Shown here piece after piece: positions 16,642-25,275 of a DNA stretch of 64,000 nt. The position numbers and the translations under genes are program-made. Positions within the stretch are counted from its first letter, which is position 1, and each line of letters opens with the position of its first letter. The stretch spans positions 124,001 through 188,000 of the forward strand of contig JAKATG010000010.1 in NCBI GenBank assembly GCA_021828105.1, given 5' to 3'. Below the pieces are notes generated by a model that made no database searches, had not been told where the DNA came from, and saw only the letters and a program-made list of their open reading frames with translations. Origin of the DNA: Taklimakanibacter sp021828105 (GTDB lineage Bacteria > Pseudomonadota > Alphaproteobacteria > Rhizobiales > Aestuariivirgaceae).

Positions 16642-17766
16642 CTATGCTTGCCAGATCTGAAATTTGTCATCGTTAGACGTTCGCCGTAACACAACAATCT
16701 CATAATTCCGAAATGTTCCTGTCCTTGGGCCGCCGCCACAATCAATTATCAGGTCTTCGATGCCGTCTCCATCGGCGTCAACTCTCATGATCTCCGCGAT
16801 ATAAATAAACAGGTCCTGTTGCTCTAACTCGATCGTAATCGAGTTGGAACTTGATCTAATCACTTTGGCTCCATGTTGTTCGATAAGATCCTGCACACTC
16901 TTGTCTCCATAGATTGCCGCAACATCCTCTTCTTCAGGAGGCGTTAGGTCGCCAATCAGGAAAAGTTCAGCGGGGATGAGGTGCAGGTCATTCACGCCGA
17001 CTCTAGGTGTTCTTATGAAACTCTTCTCCGGGACCTTAGAAGTTGATACAATTTTCAGGACTTCTAAAGGACGCTCGAAGAGCCACATGGCATTTTTCAT
17101 GTCCGCATTTGAGTATGCATAATAGCCTGCTTCCGTTGCGTCCAAATATTGGCACAGAGTACAGACGTCGCGAGTCTCGTCATTGTCATTGGTGAGACGA
17201 AGTGGCGTTTGTTCGTCATCAATGTAAATTCTGCGGTCAAGATATTCTTCGTAATGTTCGTGCGATACCTCGCCTATCGGATCGTCGCCTAGAAGTTGAA
17301 TGAAACCAACGAGTGGAAAGGTCTTTTTGTTCGCCTCGACAAACTCAATAAGCTCTTGATCCGTCATTTCACCCGTGTCAATCGCGCCCACAATTGCAAG
17401 CTTTAGCTTTCCGACTTTGTTGTCGCGTTTGAATTTCTCGACTAGGTCTTTAACTTTAGCTGCCTTATCTTTTGCTACGGTCAGGACCAAGTGCGCTCTG
17501 ATTATAGTCAACGCACGTTTATCACCATTGCATCGTGCACAAGCAGGAACTAGATTCTCGTAGCTCGTTAGATCGAAATTTTGATCGAGCCCATGTTCAT
17601 TTAGCGATTTCAGTTTCAATTCGTTGTCGTTCAGCAGCGACTCCGCTAAGATGTGGTCAATTTCGATGCCATCATAGGGGAGCGGAGTGCTGCAATATGC
17701 GCAACATTGATTGTGAGCTTCCCAGAATGCTCGACGCTCAAACCCATTAAACTTTTGCTTTGCCAT
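16642..17766 (-). CDS. HNH endonuclease with a long C-terminal domain
   Basis: A 374-residue protein starting MAKQKFNGFERRAFWEAHN. The HNH module covers about residues 8-90: C-x2-C (CAYCSTPL), EIDHI carrying the catalytic His, then N-L-V-PACARCN with the second Cys pair and final Asn. The 270-residue C-terminal part is unassigned; it holds a further C-x2-C (VCTLCQYLD) and near the end DADGDGIEDLI, a calcium-loop-like D-x-D-G-D-G pattern. HNH proteins of this kind cut DNA in restriction, phage-defence or mobile-element settings. The open frame extends to 18051, but its extra part is antisense to the DUF4238 fragment, so the start at 17766 is preferred. Codons are AT-richer than in flanking genes. 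Confidence 0.8.
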   Translation of the reverse strand: MAKQKFNGFERRAFWEAHNQCCAYCSTPLPYDGIEIDHILAESLLNDNELKLKSLNEHGLDQNFDLTSYENLVPACARCNGDKRALTIIRAHLVLTVAKDKAAKVKDLVEKFKRDNKVGKLKLAIVGAIDTGEMTDQELIEFVEANKKTFPLVGFIQLLGDDPIGEVSHEHYEEYLDRRIYIDDEQTPLRLTNDNDETRDVCTLCQYLDATEAGYYAYSNADMKNAMWLFERPLEVLKIVSTSKVPEKSFIRTPRVGVNDLHLIPAELFLIGDLTPPEEEDVAAIYGDKSVQDLIEQHGAKVIRSSSNSITIELEQQDLFIYIAEIMRVDADGDGIEDLIIDCGGGPRTGTFRNYEIVVLRRTSNDDKFQIWQA

Positions 17767-17811
17767 CGCCGTCGTTGATATTCGTCCCTGCGCTGCCACA
17801 TTAACTGACAG

Positions 17812-18099
17812 ATGCCCGGAAAAGGCCAGCACCAAGTCTCGGAAATACACCATTATCTGCCGGTCTTTTACACCAAACGCTGGGCAGGGGTCGATGGCCG
17901 TCTTTGCACATTCGCCAAACCGTACAAGGATATCGTCAAGGCCCGGAGGCTGCATCCTTCCGCAACTGGCTTCGCGCGCGGCCTTTACAGGTTTGCTTTT
18001 GGGATTGGTCACCGGGTTCTCACCTTTCAAAAAACATCGGAGACAACCCAAGAGGGTTATAGGGGCCTTTTGCCGGACTTGTCTATTGCTGTTCGATGA
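17812..18099 (+). pseudogene. N-terminal fragment of a DUF4238 protein
   Basis: The frame starts MPGKGQHQVSEIHHYLPVFY and continues TKRWAGVDGRLCTF, with RRLHPSATGFARGLY after it. This matches the conserved opening of DUF4238 proteins, which are normally some 250-350 residues and often sit in mobile or defence-rich DNA. After GLYR (near 17991) the similarity stops and the frame ends at 18099, so about four fifths of the gene are gone. It is divergent from the HNH gene with 45 bp between starts. The stretch 18100-18242 shows no gene. Confidence 0.6.
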
Positions 18100-18242
18100 G
18101 CCTGATCAACAGGGCGACTTGGCGCCACAGATTGGAAAGAACGGAAAAGACGGCTCAGCACCGTTCCGCACCGTTTCGCGACCCGTGGCGACGGATAACA
18201 ACCGATTGTGGGGTAGTGCTCTCTCACCGAAAAGTGAACGCG

Positions 18243-18434
18243 CTATCGACCAAACGCCCTTACTCTCACCGTCACGCCGTTGACCGTGATCGTCTTGTTC
18301 ACCGACCGCCAGGCCTTCTCGGCTAGCTCCTGCACGTTCAGGACGTTCTGGCCTTCTGGATAGATAACGGTGACTTCGACCGCGCGGTCATGGGGCCGGT
18401 CCTTGATCATGATGGTGCCTTTGAAGGTGGGCAT
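18243..18434 (-). CDS. Small unknown protein
   Basis: A 63-residue protein with alternating beta-type residues (TVIYPEGQNVLNVQELAEKAW, then KTITVNGVTVRVRAFG). It has no membrane segment or Cys. The composition is that of a real small beta-rich protein, and such genes are common at the edges of integrated elements. The family is not recognised. It lies about 140 bp from the first att core copy. Confidence 0.5.
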   Translation of the reverse strand: MPTFKGTIMIKDRPHDRAVEVTVIYPEGQNVLNVQELAEKAWRSVNKTITVNGVTVRVRAFGR

Positions 18435-18573
18435 GAATGCCGCTCAACCAAGCGCCGAGCGCGGCCCCTGCCACCAGGAGCGATGATCGTGCCAAACTGT
18501 TGCAAAATAACTTTCCAGCGCCATTAAATCGGAAAGTTGGAAGGACGAAATTTGGTCTAAGTGCTTGATTTCC

Positions 18574-18620
18574 TTGGTGGGCGCAGTAGGACTCGAACCT
18601 ACGACCCGCTGATTAAGAGT
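18574..18620. repeat. att core copy 1 (tRNA-Lys 3' fragment)
   Basis: This 47 bp stretch is identical to the 3' part of the tRNA-Lys gene at 35219-35265 and to 19721-19767. The identity with the tRNA side extends nine bases further left, starting at 18565 (56 bp, matching 35210-35265). It lacks the 5' half of the tRNA and so is an attachment-site remnant, not a gene. It marks the outer (left) end of a stack of integrated elements. Confidence 0.9.
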
Positions 18621-19720
18621 TCCTCTAATTCCCTTAAAAATCAATAGCTTAGACTAGGGCCAAGGTGGCGCTGACCGCCACCTGCTGCCTATGTCCGCCA
18701 GCGTCCGCCAGTGTCCAGCAGCGTCGCCACCTATTCTGGGGGAGTTGATCATGGTGTTGGTGAAATGGCGAAATCGCGATCTTGCTTTCTTATCTTGCAA
18801 TCAACCGGTTGGTTTGGAACCATCGGTACCTCGCACACTCTCTGCATGATGAGATAGCGTGTCATTCCTTCGTTTTCAAAGCCATACCGAAATGCAAAAT
18901 ATAGAAATACGGTCAGGGGCGACTTGTTGGCATATGGTGAAAGATCGACCGCGGACGGCGGCGAGATTGTGAAGGTTTGTCTGGCAAGGAGCGTCGTGGG
19001 TTTGGAATCTGAAACAGATTTTTTAATCTGATCTTCAATAGCGTATGTAAATTCCTCAACCTCATAGATCAGATTTCGGTCGGTTTGATTTTGAATATCG
19101 ATACCGGGGTCTTGGACAAAGAAGGGTGAAGATACCTTCGCGACTATTGCTCCCCTCGCGGAGCTCGGAGCCTGGGCAATTTCGCTCATGGCATAGTACG
19201 TGATCGCCATTCCGATCAACAGACCAGATGCGCCTGCCGTCAGATGCCGAAGAGCATTCCCATTTTCACCAAACTTAGCCGCTTGATCCCATAGAACGAG
19301 GGCGATGCCTCCCAAGGCAGAGGCACCAAGAAAATACCCGCCCGGAATGTTGTCCGCCATCTTCGACAACCCAAACAGGGCGCCGTTCCAGATCATCCAA
19401 ATGATGGCCTCTCGTCCGTGTCGGCGCAGCAACAATTGGACTGCGCTTGGCGGCTTTGAATTTAATGCGGGTTTTCTATCCCTCGGGCGGCTCATCCGGC
19501 TACGGCGACCCTCTGATAAGTGATCGGATGCTGGTGGTTATACTAATGGGAAGGAACGCGACACAATGCGATCAGCAGAAAGCCCAAACACAACATGTTG
19601 GGGCGTGTAGGTGGCGACTGGGTGGCAACTAGGTGGCGATTTTCACGCTCTGTTCAAGGTTACCTAAGTCATTGATTTGAGCCTATGTCCTTGATGTGAC
19701 GACCAAAATCACTAGGAATT
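18621..19720. mobile_element. 1.1 kb mini-element between two att cores
   Basis: The segment lies between att copies 1 and 2 and holds one gene (18749-19495) but no integrase. Both ends carry GGTGGCGA-type repeats: near the left GGTGGCG (18664), CCGCCACCT (18675) and TCGCCACCT (18724); near the right AGGTGGCGACT (19609), GGTGGCAACT (19621) and AGGTGGCGAT (19631). These look like integrase arm-type sites and differ from those of the larger element, so this may be the residue of a different integrative element or a non-autonomous one. Confidence 0.6.
18749..19495 (-). CDS. Membrane protein of unknown function
   Basis: A 248-residue protein with a basic N-terminus and about three hydrophobic segments in the first half (AIIWMIWNGALFGL, FLGASALGGIALVLW, and HLTAGASGLLIGMAITYYAM, roughly 30-110), followed by a soluble 140-residue domain that probably faces the periplasm. 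The soluble part has beta-type strands (EFTYAIEDQIKK, RQTFTISPP, VFLYFAFRYGF) and two Cys near the end. I do not recognise the family. It is the only gene between att copies 1 and 2 and so the sole cargo of the mini-element; its codons are AT-richer than the chromosome. Confidence 0.55.
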   Translation of the reverse strand: MSRPRDRKPALNSKPPSAVQLLLRRHGREAIIWMIWNGALFGLSKMADNIPGGYFLGASALGGIALVLWDQAAKFGENGNALRHLTAGASGLLIGMAITYYAMSEIAQAPSSARGAIVAKVSSPFFVQDPGIDIQNQTDRNLIYEVEEFTYAIEDQIKKSVSDSKPTTLLARQTFTISPPSAVDLSPYANKSPLTVFLYFAFRYGFENEGMTRYLIMQRVCEVPMVPNQPVDCKIRKQDRDFAISPTP

Positions 19721-19767
19721 TTGGTGGGCGCAGTAGGACTCGAACCTACGACCCGCTGATTAAGAGT
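19721..19767. repeat. att core copy 2 (left end of the large element)
   Basis: This copy is identical over 47 bp to the tRNA-Lys 3' part at 35219-35265, ending at the anticodon-loop bases AAGAGT. It serves as right end of the mini-element and left end of the large element. Crossover by the adjacent tyrosine integrase is expected within it. Confidence 0.9.
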
Positions 19768-19898
19768 AACAGGACGGCGCCTTTAATTTCCTACCGCTAC
19801 CAACTGAATTTCATTGAAGAGAGCAATAAAGGACCATGTTTTAGGCGTTTCTCGAATATCAACACCTTCCGTTGCATAACGGTGCAAAACAGCGTAAA

Positions 19899-19972
19899 TA
19901 GTCCCCCAGATGCGTCCCCCAAAAAAATGACCCAGAGCATCTGACATTTGGAAAGAGGGCCTGGGGGACGGA
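19899..19972. repeat. Integrase arm-type sites, left
   Basis: TAGTCCCCCA and CGTCCCCCA stand as a direct pair at 19899-19921, and an inverted TGGGGGACGG copy at 19962-19971. The same direct pair occurs at 35151-35172 near the other end of the element. Such spaced repeats flanking the core are typical for arm-binding of tyrosine integrases; the assignment is an inference. Confidence 0.6.
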
Positions 19973-19987
19973 GGAGAGCTCAAGGCC

Positions 19988-21388
19988 ATGAAAATGAAGC
20001 TGACCGATGCCGGGCTCAAAAACTACAAGCCCAGGACCGAGCGCGACGAGATATTCGACACCGAGAAGGGCGGCTTCGGCGTCAGGGTGACACCGACCTC
20101 CAAGGCTTTTTTCTTCATCCGCCGTGTTCGGGGGCAGAAGGTCCGTTTCGATCTTGGGCGTTTCCTCCCAAAGGAGGAGCTTGCCAGGGCACGCAAGAAT
20201 CCCGGCACCGACGCCAGCCGGTATGTTTCTCTCGCCGAGGCCCGGAAGAAGGCGCAAGAAATCCAGATCAAGATCGATAACGGTGTCGATCCGCGAGACG
20301 AGATCCATGCCCATAAGCAGGCGACAGCGGAGGCGGCGGAAAACACGTTCGCGGCGGTCGCCAAGCTGTTTCTCGAACAATACCCGAAGGCAAAAGAGAG
20401 CCCCCTGAGCGAGGCAACCATCCGGGGCTATCGCTGGGCCTTGAATGTCCGGGCACCCGAGCCGATGACGCAAAAGTCGAACGGGTCAGCGCCGAAAAAG
20501 TCGAGATCGAAAAAGCTCGGTGAATCGCCAACCGCGAAATGGGCCGCGCGGCCGGTGAGGGAGATCACCCCGCAGGATGCCGGCAAAATCCTCGACAAGT
20601 TCGAGGCCAATGGCCATTTGGCCTCGGCGCGACTTTTCAAGGCTTACGTCGGTAAATTCTTCGGATGGTGCGCGGACCCGCGTCGGAAGCTTGTCCCCAT
20701 GAACCCGGTCGCCGGCATCGTACTCGATGCCAAGCCTCGCAAGCGTGATCGCGTCTTACCCATCGCGGAGATCAAGGCGATTCTCAAGGCGGCAGACGGC
20801 CTCGTGAAGGTGACGGAGACGAAGAACGGCAAGAAGATCACCGGCGAGGCGCAGCGGGCGCTCATCTGGACCTTGGCCCTTCTGGGCCAAAGGCGTGAGG
20901 AAACGTCCCTGATGAAGTGGACCGATCTCATGCTGGAAGGCGACAAGCCGCTTTGGAAAATCCCGGCAGCGAACACGAAGAACGGCCGGCCGCATGAGGT
21001 CGAGCTGTCGCCTGAGGCCAAAGAGATCATCTTAAAACTGCCGCGACTCGGCGATTTCGTGTTCACGACCGACGGCGAGACGGCGATCTCGGGCTTCTCC
21101 AAGATCAAGACCGCGCTCGATAAAGGTCTATCCGATCCCGGCGTCACGCTGGAGCCGTGGCGTTTGCATGATTTCAGGCGCTCCTTCTCGACCGGTTGCG
21201 GCGAGCTGGGCTTTGCGCCGCATGTCGTCGAAGCCGCACTGAACCACATCTCCGGTTCGAAGGCCGGTGTCGCCGGCGTCTACAATCACAGCAAATATGC
21301 CGATGATTGCCGGCGGATGTTCGCGGCCTGGGCGAAAGCGGTCACGGTGACCGAGGCGGGAAGCAACGTTGTGCCTCTTCGAGCTTAG
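19988..21388 (+). CDS. int: Tyrosine-type site-specific integrase
   Basis: A 466-residue recombinase that would insert and excise the element at tRNA-Lys. An Arm-DNA-binding domain (DUF4102 type, about 1-105, with KGGFGVRVTP) is followed by a core-binding SAM-like domain (about 115-245) and the catalytic domain. Catalytic residues are visible: Arg in LLGQRREE (302/303), Lys region KNGRPHEVEL, H394-x2-R397 in RLHDFRRSF, H420 in ALNH and nucleophile Tyr432 in VYNHSKY. An unusual Lys/Ser-rich insert sits at about 160-185. It starts 221 bp inside the att core and reads inward, the classic place for integrase genes. Confidence 0.95.
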   Translation: MKMKLTDAGLKNYKPRTERDEIFDTEKGGFGVRVTPTSKAFFFIRRVRGQKVRFDLGRFLPKEELARARKNPGTDASRYVSLAEARKKAQEIQIKIDNGVDPRDEIHAHKQATAEAAENTFAAVAKLFLEQYPKAKESPLSEATIRGYRWALNVRAPEPMTQKSNGSAPKKSRSKKLGESPTAKWAARPVREITPQDAGKILDKFEANGHLASARLFKAYVGKFFGWCADPRRKLVPMNPVAGIVLDAKPRKRDRVLPIAEIKAILKAADGLVKVTETKNGKKITGEAQRALIWTLALLGQRREETSLMKWTDLMLEGDKPLWKIPAANTKNGRPHEVELSPEAKEIILKLPRLGDFVFTTDGETAISGFSKIKTALDKGLSDPGVTLEPWRLHDFRRSFSTGCGELGFAPHVVEAALNHISGSKAGVAGVYNHSKYADDCRRMFAAWAKAVTVTEAGSNVVPLRA

Positions 21389-21612
21389 ACTGCCCCCTTC
21401 CGCGAGGCACGCTCGCCAAAAAAACCAATAAAAACACGGCACTGCACTGATTCGAGTGGCGGGCTTTTCGCGCCGACGCTGAACGATCGCTAAAAGCCAA
21501 TAGAACCGACATCTTTTTATTCCGTAACCGGACTAATTACCTTTCGACCTGTGCATTGTGGGACGGTGACGAGCCGCGCAATCGTGAGTGACAAACTCTC
21601 ACGAGGGCAGTC

Positions 21613-21942
21613 ATGACGGAACGTTGCATTCCCGCGTCGGACGCGTCTATCCCCGATTTAATCCAGGCCGGCCAGCTCCGCGCCATTTTTGGCGATGTAT
21701 CGGACATGTGGCTTTGGCGCCGTCTCAAAGACGGGACCTTGCCGCCGCCCATCGTCATCAGCGGTCGGCGCTTTTGGCGCAGGGATGAAATCAAAAATCT
21801 CATTGATCGCCGGTTCGCACAACTACCGACTGTTTCTGCTCAGCGTCCGTGCCCCGCTGAAAAAATCCAACGACTGAGCGAGGAGGGGCACGGACTTGCT
21901 TCCGAAAGCACAACCGGCCGCGACAAGGGCGCGACCGGCTGA
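21613..21942 (+). CDS. AlpA-like helix-turn-helix regulator / excisionase
   Basis: A 109-residue protein whose first 70 residues fit the AlpA/MerR-type winged helix fold: a helix (IPDLIQAGQLRAIFG), a recognition region (VSDMWLWRRLKDGTLPPPI) and the wing VISGRRFWRRDEIKNLID. AlpA-type proteins act as excisionases or switch on satellite and prophage genes, notably in P4 and Gram-negative PICIs. The tail (from about residue 75) is disordered. It lies 224 bp after the integrase on the same strand; I see no gene in the gap. Confidence 0.75.
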   Translation: MTERCIPASDASIPDLIQAGQLRAIFGDVSDMWLWRRLKDGTLPPPIVISGRRFWRRDEIKNLIDRRFAQLPTVSAQRPCPAEKIQRLSEEGHGLASESTTGRDKGATG

Positions 21943-22086
21943 GGCATATCATCGTTTCGGGCGAAACGTTCCTCGGCATTTACCCACCCTCCAACATTTT
22001 TGCAAGAGCCCGGCCACCGCGCCGAAGCGGGCGCGCCTGCCGATGGCGCTGCGTTGCGGCGCAGCTCGCCACTTCGAGGTGCGGCC

Positions 22087-22386
22087 GTGAACGCGCCTAT
22101 CCGCCTTCCCGGCCAGCAGTGTAGGACGTTGACGCGCAGGTTTCCGTGTTCCGTCTGCCCGCTGAATGACGGCTTTATCAAGCGCTGCATGGCTGGCCCG
22201 ACCAGGAAGCCTTTCCCCGAGCGGCGGATATATCGCACGCCGAAAGCGACCGTCGATGCCTTCTGGTACGTGGTGCGCACCTACAACGATGAATACGTCA
22301 ACCGATGGCTTGATGAGCATCCGAGCGACAAGGCTTTTTTGCTCGATCTCTATCGGCAGCGCCAGAAGCAGAGGCGCGCGCCATGA
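22087..22386 (+). CDS. Small Cys-containing element protein
   Basis: A 99-residue basic protein from GTG 22087. It begins with a Cys cluster (QQCRTLTRRFPCSVCPLND, then KRCMAG) that could bind a metal, followed by TPKATVDAFWYVVRTYNDEY and a helical end. It overlaps the helicase start by four bases (ATGA at 22383), a sign of translational coupling. The upstream frame 21896-22090 ends at GTGA exactly at this start and might encode a 64-residue product, but its composition is poor. The family is unknown. Confidence 0.55.
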   Translation: MNAPIRLPGQQCRTLTRRFPCSVCPLNDGFIKRCMAGPTRKPFPERRIYRTPKATVDAFWYVVRTYNDEYVNRWLDEHPSDKAFLLDLYRQRQKQRRAP

Positions 22387-23888
22387 CGATCGCCCTTCGC
22401 GATTATCAGGCCGACGCCATCGCCCGAATCGAGCGCGATCCAAACCGCCGTGTGCTGCTCGTTTGCCCGACCGGCGGCGGCAAGACGGTGATCGCCACGG
22501 CTATCATGAAGGAATTCTCGGATCAGTGGAAAAAGGCGCTTTTCGTGGTCCATCGGCGAGAGATCGTTCAGCAGACAAGCCGCAAGCTCCAGGATCTGCG
22601 GATATCGCATGGCATCATCATGGCCGGCGTCAGAGATCGCCCGCTCGACAGGGTGCAGGTTGCCGCGATTCAGACCTTGCACGCCAGGGCGATCCGTTCC
22701 GATCGAATGGCGCTGCCGGAAGCCGACCTGGTCATTATCGATGAAGCTCACCACGCCAGCGCCGCGACCTATAAGGCGGTGATCGAGGCATACCCAAATG
22801 CGCGCATCGTCGGCCTTACGGCAACGCCTTGTCGCGGCGACGGGCGAGGTCTCGGCGGCATCTTCGAATCCATGCTCGAGGTCGAACAGGTGCAGGGCCT
22901 CATCGACAAAGGGCACCTGGTAAGAACGAAAGTCTTCGCCCCAAAGGCGCCGCCCGACCTCAAGGGCGTCAAGGTGCGCATGGGCGACTACGTTGAAGGC
23001 CAGCTCGCCGAGCGCATGAACACCGACAAGCTTGTCGGCGACATCGTAACCCACTGGCATCGTCATGGAGAGAAGCGAAAGACAGTCGTCTTCGCCGTCA
23101 ATGTCGCCCACAGCATTCATATCAGAAACGAGTTCATCAAGTCGGGTGTCCGGTGCGGGCACATCGACGGCTCAACGCCCAAGCCCGAGCGTGATCAGAC
23201 CCTGGAACGGCTTCGCCGCGGCGACATCGACGTGGTGACGAACTGCGCGGTGCTCACGGAAGGCTGGGACATGCCAGATGTCGGATGCTGCGTTCTCGCC
23301 AGGCCAACACGGCAGATGGGCCTCTATCGCCAGATGATCGGCCGCGCCCTCAGGAGCGCACCCGGCAAGACCGATGCGATCGTGCTCGACCACGCTGGCG
23401 CCACGCATCGGCTGGGCTTCGCGGAGGATCCGGTAGAATGGACGCTCGACCGCGGCAAGGGCGCGCGAAACACAGCACAGGAGAGGCGCGAAGCCAACCT
23501 GGGGCCGCGCGCCGTCATGGAGTGCGCCCAATGCGGCGTCATGCGTGAGGGCGGCAAGGCGTGCTGGAACTGCGGCTTCCTGCCACAGAGAAAGCCCGCC
23601 GATTACAGAGTCGCCGACGGCGATCTCGGCCTCATCGACAGGCAGCGCCGGGTCCAGCCGATTGTATTGCAGCAGGCTGCAAAGGATCAGTTCCTGGGCG
23701 AGCTGCTATGGTATGCGACGGAGCGCGGCTACAAACGCGGCTGGGCCGCCCACAAGTTCAAGGAACGCTTTGGCCACTGGCCGCCCTACGGCAATCCGCC
23801 GCCCGCTAAGCCGAGCCCGGAAACCCTGTCGTGGATCAGAAGCCGCAACATCGCCTGGGCGAAGGCGAAGGGCGGGACGGCGGCTTAA
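22383..23888 (+). CDS. SF2 DEAD/DEAH-box helicase with C-terminal zinc motif
   Basis: A 501-residue ATP-dependent helicase. Motif I is PTGGGKT (29-35), motif II DEAH (120-123), motif III LTATP (near 143), and the second RecA domain ends with QMIGRALRS as motif VI. Behind it stands C-x2-C-x10-C-x2-C (CAQCGVMREGGKACWNCGF, about 380-398), a likely zinc ribbon. Phages and satellites use such helicases to open the replication fork or assist recombination. It overlaps both neighbours (4 bp upstream, 1 bp downstream), so the three genes form an operon. Confidence 0.9.
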   Translation: MTIALRDYQADAIARIERDPNRRVLLVCPTGGGKTVIATAIMKEFSDQWKKALFVVHRREIVQQTSRKLQDLRISHGIIMAGVRDRPLDRVQVAAIQTLHARAIRSDRMALPEADLVIIDEAHHASAATYKAVIEAYPNARIVGLTATPCRGDGRGLGGIFESMLEVEQVQGLIDKGHLVRTKVFAPKAPPDLKGVKVRMGDYVEGQLAERMNTDKLVGDIVTHWHRHGEKRKTVVFAVNVAHSIHIRNEFIKSGVRCGHIDGSTPKPERDQTLERLRRGDIDVVTNCAVLTEGWDMPDVGCCVLARPTRQMGLYRQMIGRALRSAPGKTDAIVLDHAGATHRLGFAEDPVEWTLDRGKGARNTAQERREANLGPRAVMECAQCGVMREGGKACWNCGFLPQRKPADYRVADGDLGLIDRQRRVQPIVLQQAAKDQFLGELLWYATERGYKRGWAAHKFKERFGHWPPYGNPPPAKPSPETLSWIRSRNIAWAKAKGGTAA

Positions 23889-24469
23889 TGACGACGAGCC
23901 GCGAAAGATGGGAAGCCGTGCGGCGCATCCAGCTTGGACACGCGCGCAAGCTCTTGCATCATCGCTATGGTCCGAGGCTTCCGGATGACGACGCTGGAAG
24001 GGAGGATCTGCGCATCCTGCTTAACCTGAAGGCCCGGTGCTACTACCCCCAGCGCCGAATGCAGGCCCTTCTCAGGGAGATCGAGCTAACTGCACCCTGG
24101 ATGACCGGCGCCGAGGCCGAGAAGCTCGCCGCCGAAATCGCGGCCGATCCGCTCACCTTCAAAAGCGACGCCCTCGGCCGCGAGCTCAACCTGGATTGGC
24201 GCACCCGTGAGCGGCTGCGCGTCTGGCAGATCGGCGCCGTCGATATGGACGCCGAAGCCCGCAAGGAACGCCGGAAGCTTCGTCACCGCGAGCGCATGCA
24301 GCGCACCCGCAAGGCAAAGGGCGCAAAGCCCCGTGCCGAATATGAGGGCAAATCTCTGTCGGCGACCAGGCCATGGGAGGCGGAAGGTATTTCTCGCGCC
24401 AAGTGGTACCGTCAGCGTCGTCGAGATCCCATGAGACAAGTCCGTGCGCAGGCCAATGGTCACGCATGA
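23888..24469 (+). CDS. Element protein with basic linker, possible replication role
   Basis: A 193-residue protein whose ATG shares an A with the helicase stop (TAATG). Residues 1-125 are helical (RWEAVRRIQLGHARKLL, then a segment on ALLREIELTAPWMTGAEAEK). A strongly basic stretch (RKERRKLRHRERMQRTRKAKGAK) follows, and the end reads PWEAEGISRAKWYRQRRR, a sequence type I associate with phage DNA-metabolism proteins. A role with the helicase in replication is inferred from position only. Its last codons contain the first two copies of a 21 bp repeat. Confidence 0.6.
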   Translation: MTTSRERWEAVRRIQLGHARKLLHHRYGPRLPDDDAGREDLRILLNLKARCYYPQRRMQALLREIELTAPWMTGAEAEKLAAEIAADPLTFKSDALGRELNLDWRTRERLRVWQIGAVDMDAEARKERRKLRHRERMQRTRKAKGAKPRAEYEGKSLSATRPWEAEGISRAKWYRQRRRDPMRQVRAQANGHA

Positions 24470-24522
24470 GACAAGTCCGTGCGCACAGTATCTCTACAAG
24501 CGGGCCACACACTTGTCTCATG
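24430..24522. repeat. Direct and inverted repeats at the end of the replication cluster
   Basis: A 21 bp sequence, CATGAGACAAGT followed by CCGTGCGCA, occurs at 24430-24450 and again at 24465-24485. An inverted 12 bp half copy (ACTTGTCTCATG) lies at 24511-24522. The first copy is inside the upstream gene and the second spans its stop. Spaced repeats beside a helicase gene suggest an iteron-type origin or an operator. Confidence 0.6.
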
Positions 24523-25275
24523 GCACGGAAGAGGGGGGCTCTGGAAGAAGGCGCACGGCCAGGAGCCACTGAGCGACGCAGGTTCTCAGCTCAAAAAAAT
24601 TTTGTCCGAGCGAGACGGAATTTCCCCCGAGCTTTCAGCCTGAAAAGTTGCGGGCGAGGTAGGAAAGCAAAGCGCGCGCCCCGTTTTCCCGGCCGGGCCG
24701 GTTCTCCCGTGCGGCCGGAATGGGGGCGGGGAGGGTCGGACTCTGCCGTTCTGACGCCCCATCGTCCCCCTGAGCCGTCCCCCAAAGACCATATGATCAA
24801 GGAAAACCCTTGAGTTACTGATACTTCGCTATATCAGCCCGCTGATCACGGATAAGATGCTCTCATTCACGCGACCACCTGTTATGAAACGTGATGGTAT
24901 TCACGTGTGTCAAACGGTCCACGATCCGCCTCAAACGGGCGGCGGGCTCGACGGCCTCGCGCTGACTCAGCCGCAAGCGCCAGCGCCCGTTCAGCCGCCG
25001 CAGGCTGTTTGACAGCCGACACCGCAACCGCCCGTCACGGCTCATCCTGGGCGATCTCTGCCACGACCGGAAGATTTCGGGCCACCTCGCCTGCTTAAGA
25101 CACCTGCTTTCGACACAACCAGGCGCGGGAGATCGTTTCGGCCAATCTACACACGAGCGGGAGCACCTTGCTTATTCCGGATCAGTCCTGTGCATTGCAG
25201 GTCGATTACGGACAGAGCAAGTTGGCGACCGTCGTCGCCTTGTGTCGTCGGTAATTCGAGGAGTGAATTCGGGCC
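24523..25275. other. 750 bp stretch without a convincing gene
   Basis: Frames exist on both strands (for example 24520-24813, a 97-residue basic frame starting MARKRGALEEG), but none has clear protein-like composition. The part around 24815-24910 is AT-richer and includes TATCAGCCCGCTGATCACGG, a short imperfect palindrome. It could hold the origin of replication or packaging signal of the element, or be the scar where prophage genes were lost. Confidence 0.4.

Noticed and set aside
17767..18051. N-terminal extension of the HNH frame
   Set aside because: The 95 extra codons are antisense to the DUF4238 fragment and look random; the methionine at 17766 starts the recognisable nuclease.
24520..24813. 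97-residue basic frame in the element
   Set aside because: Composition is low-complexity and Arg/Pro-rich, no ribosome site is seen, and the other strand is equally open; kept only as a note in the gene-poor stretch.
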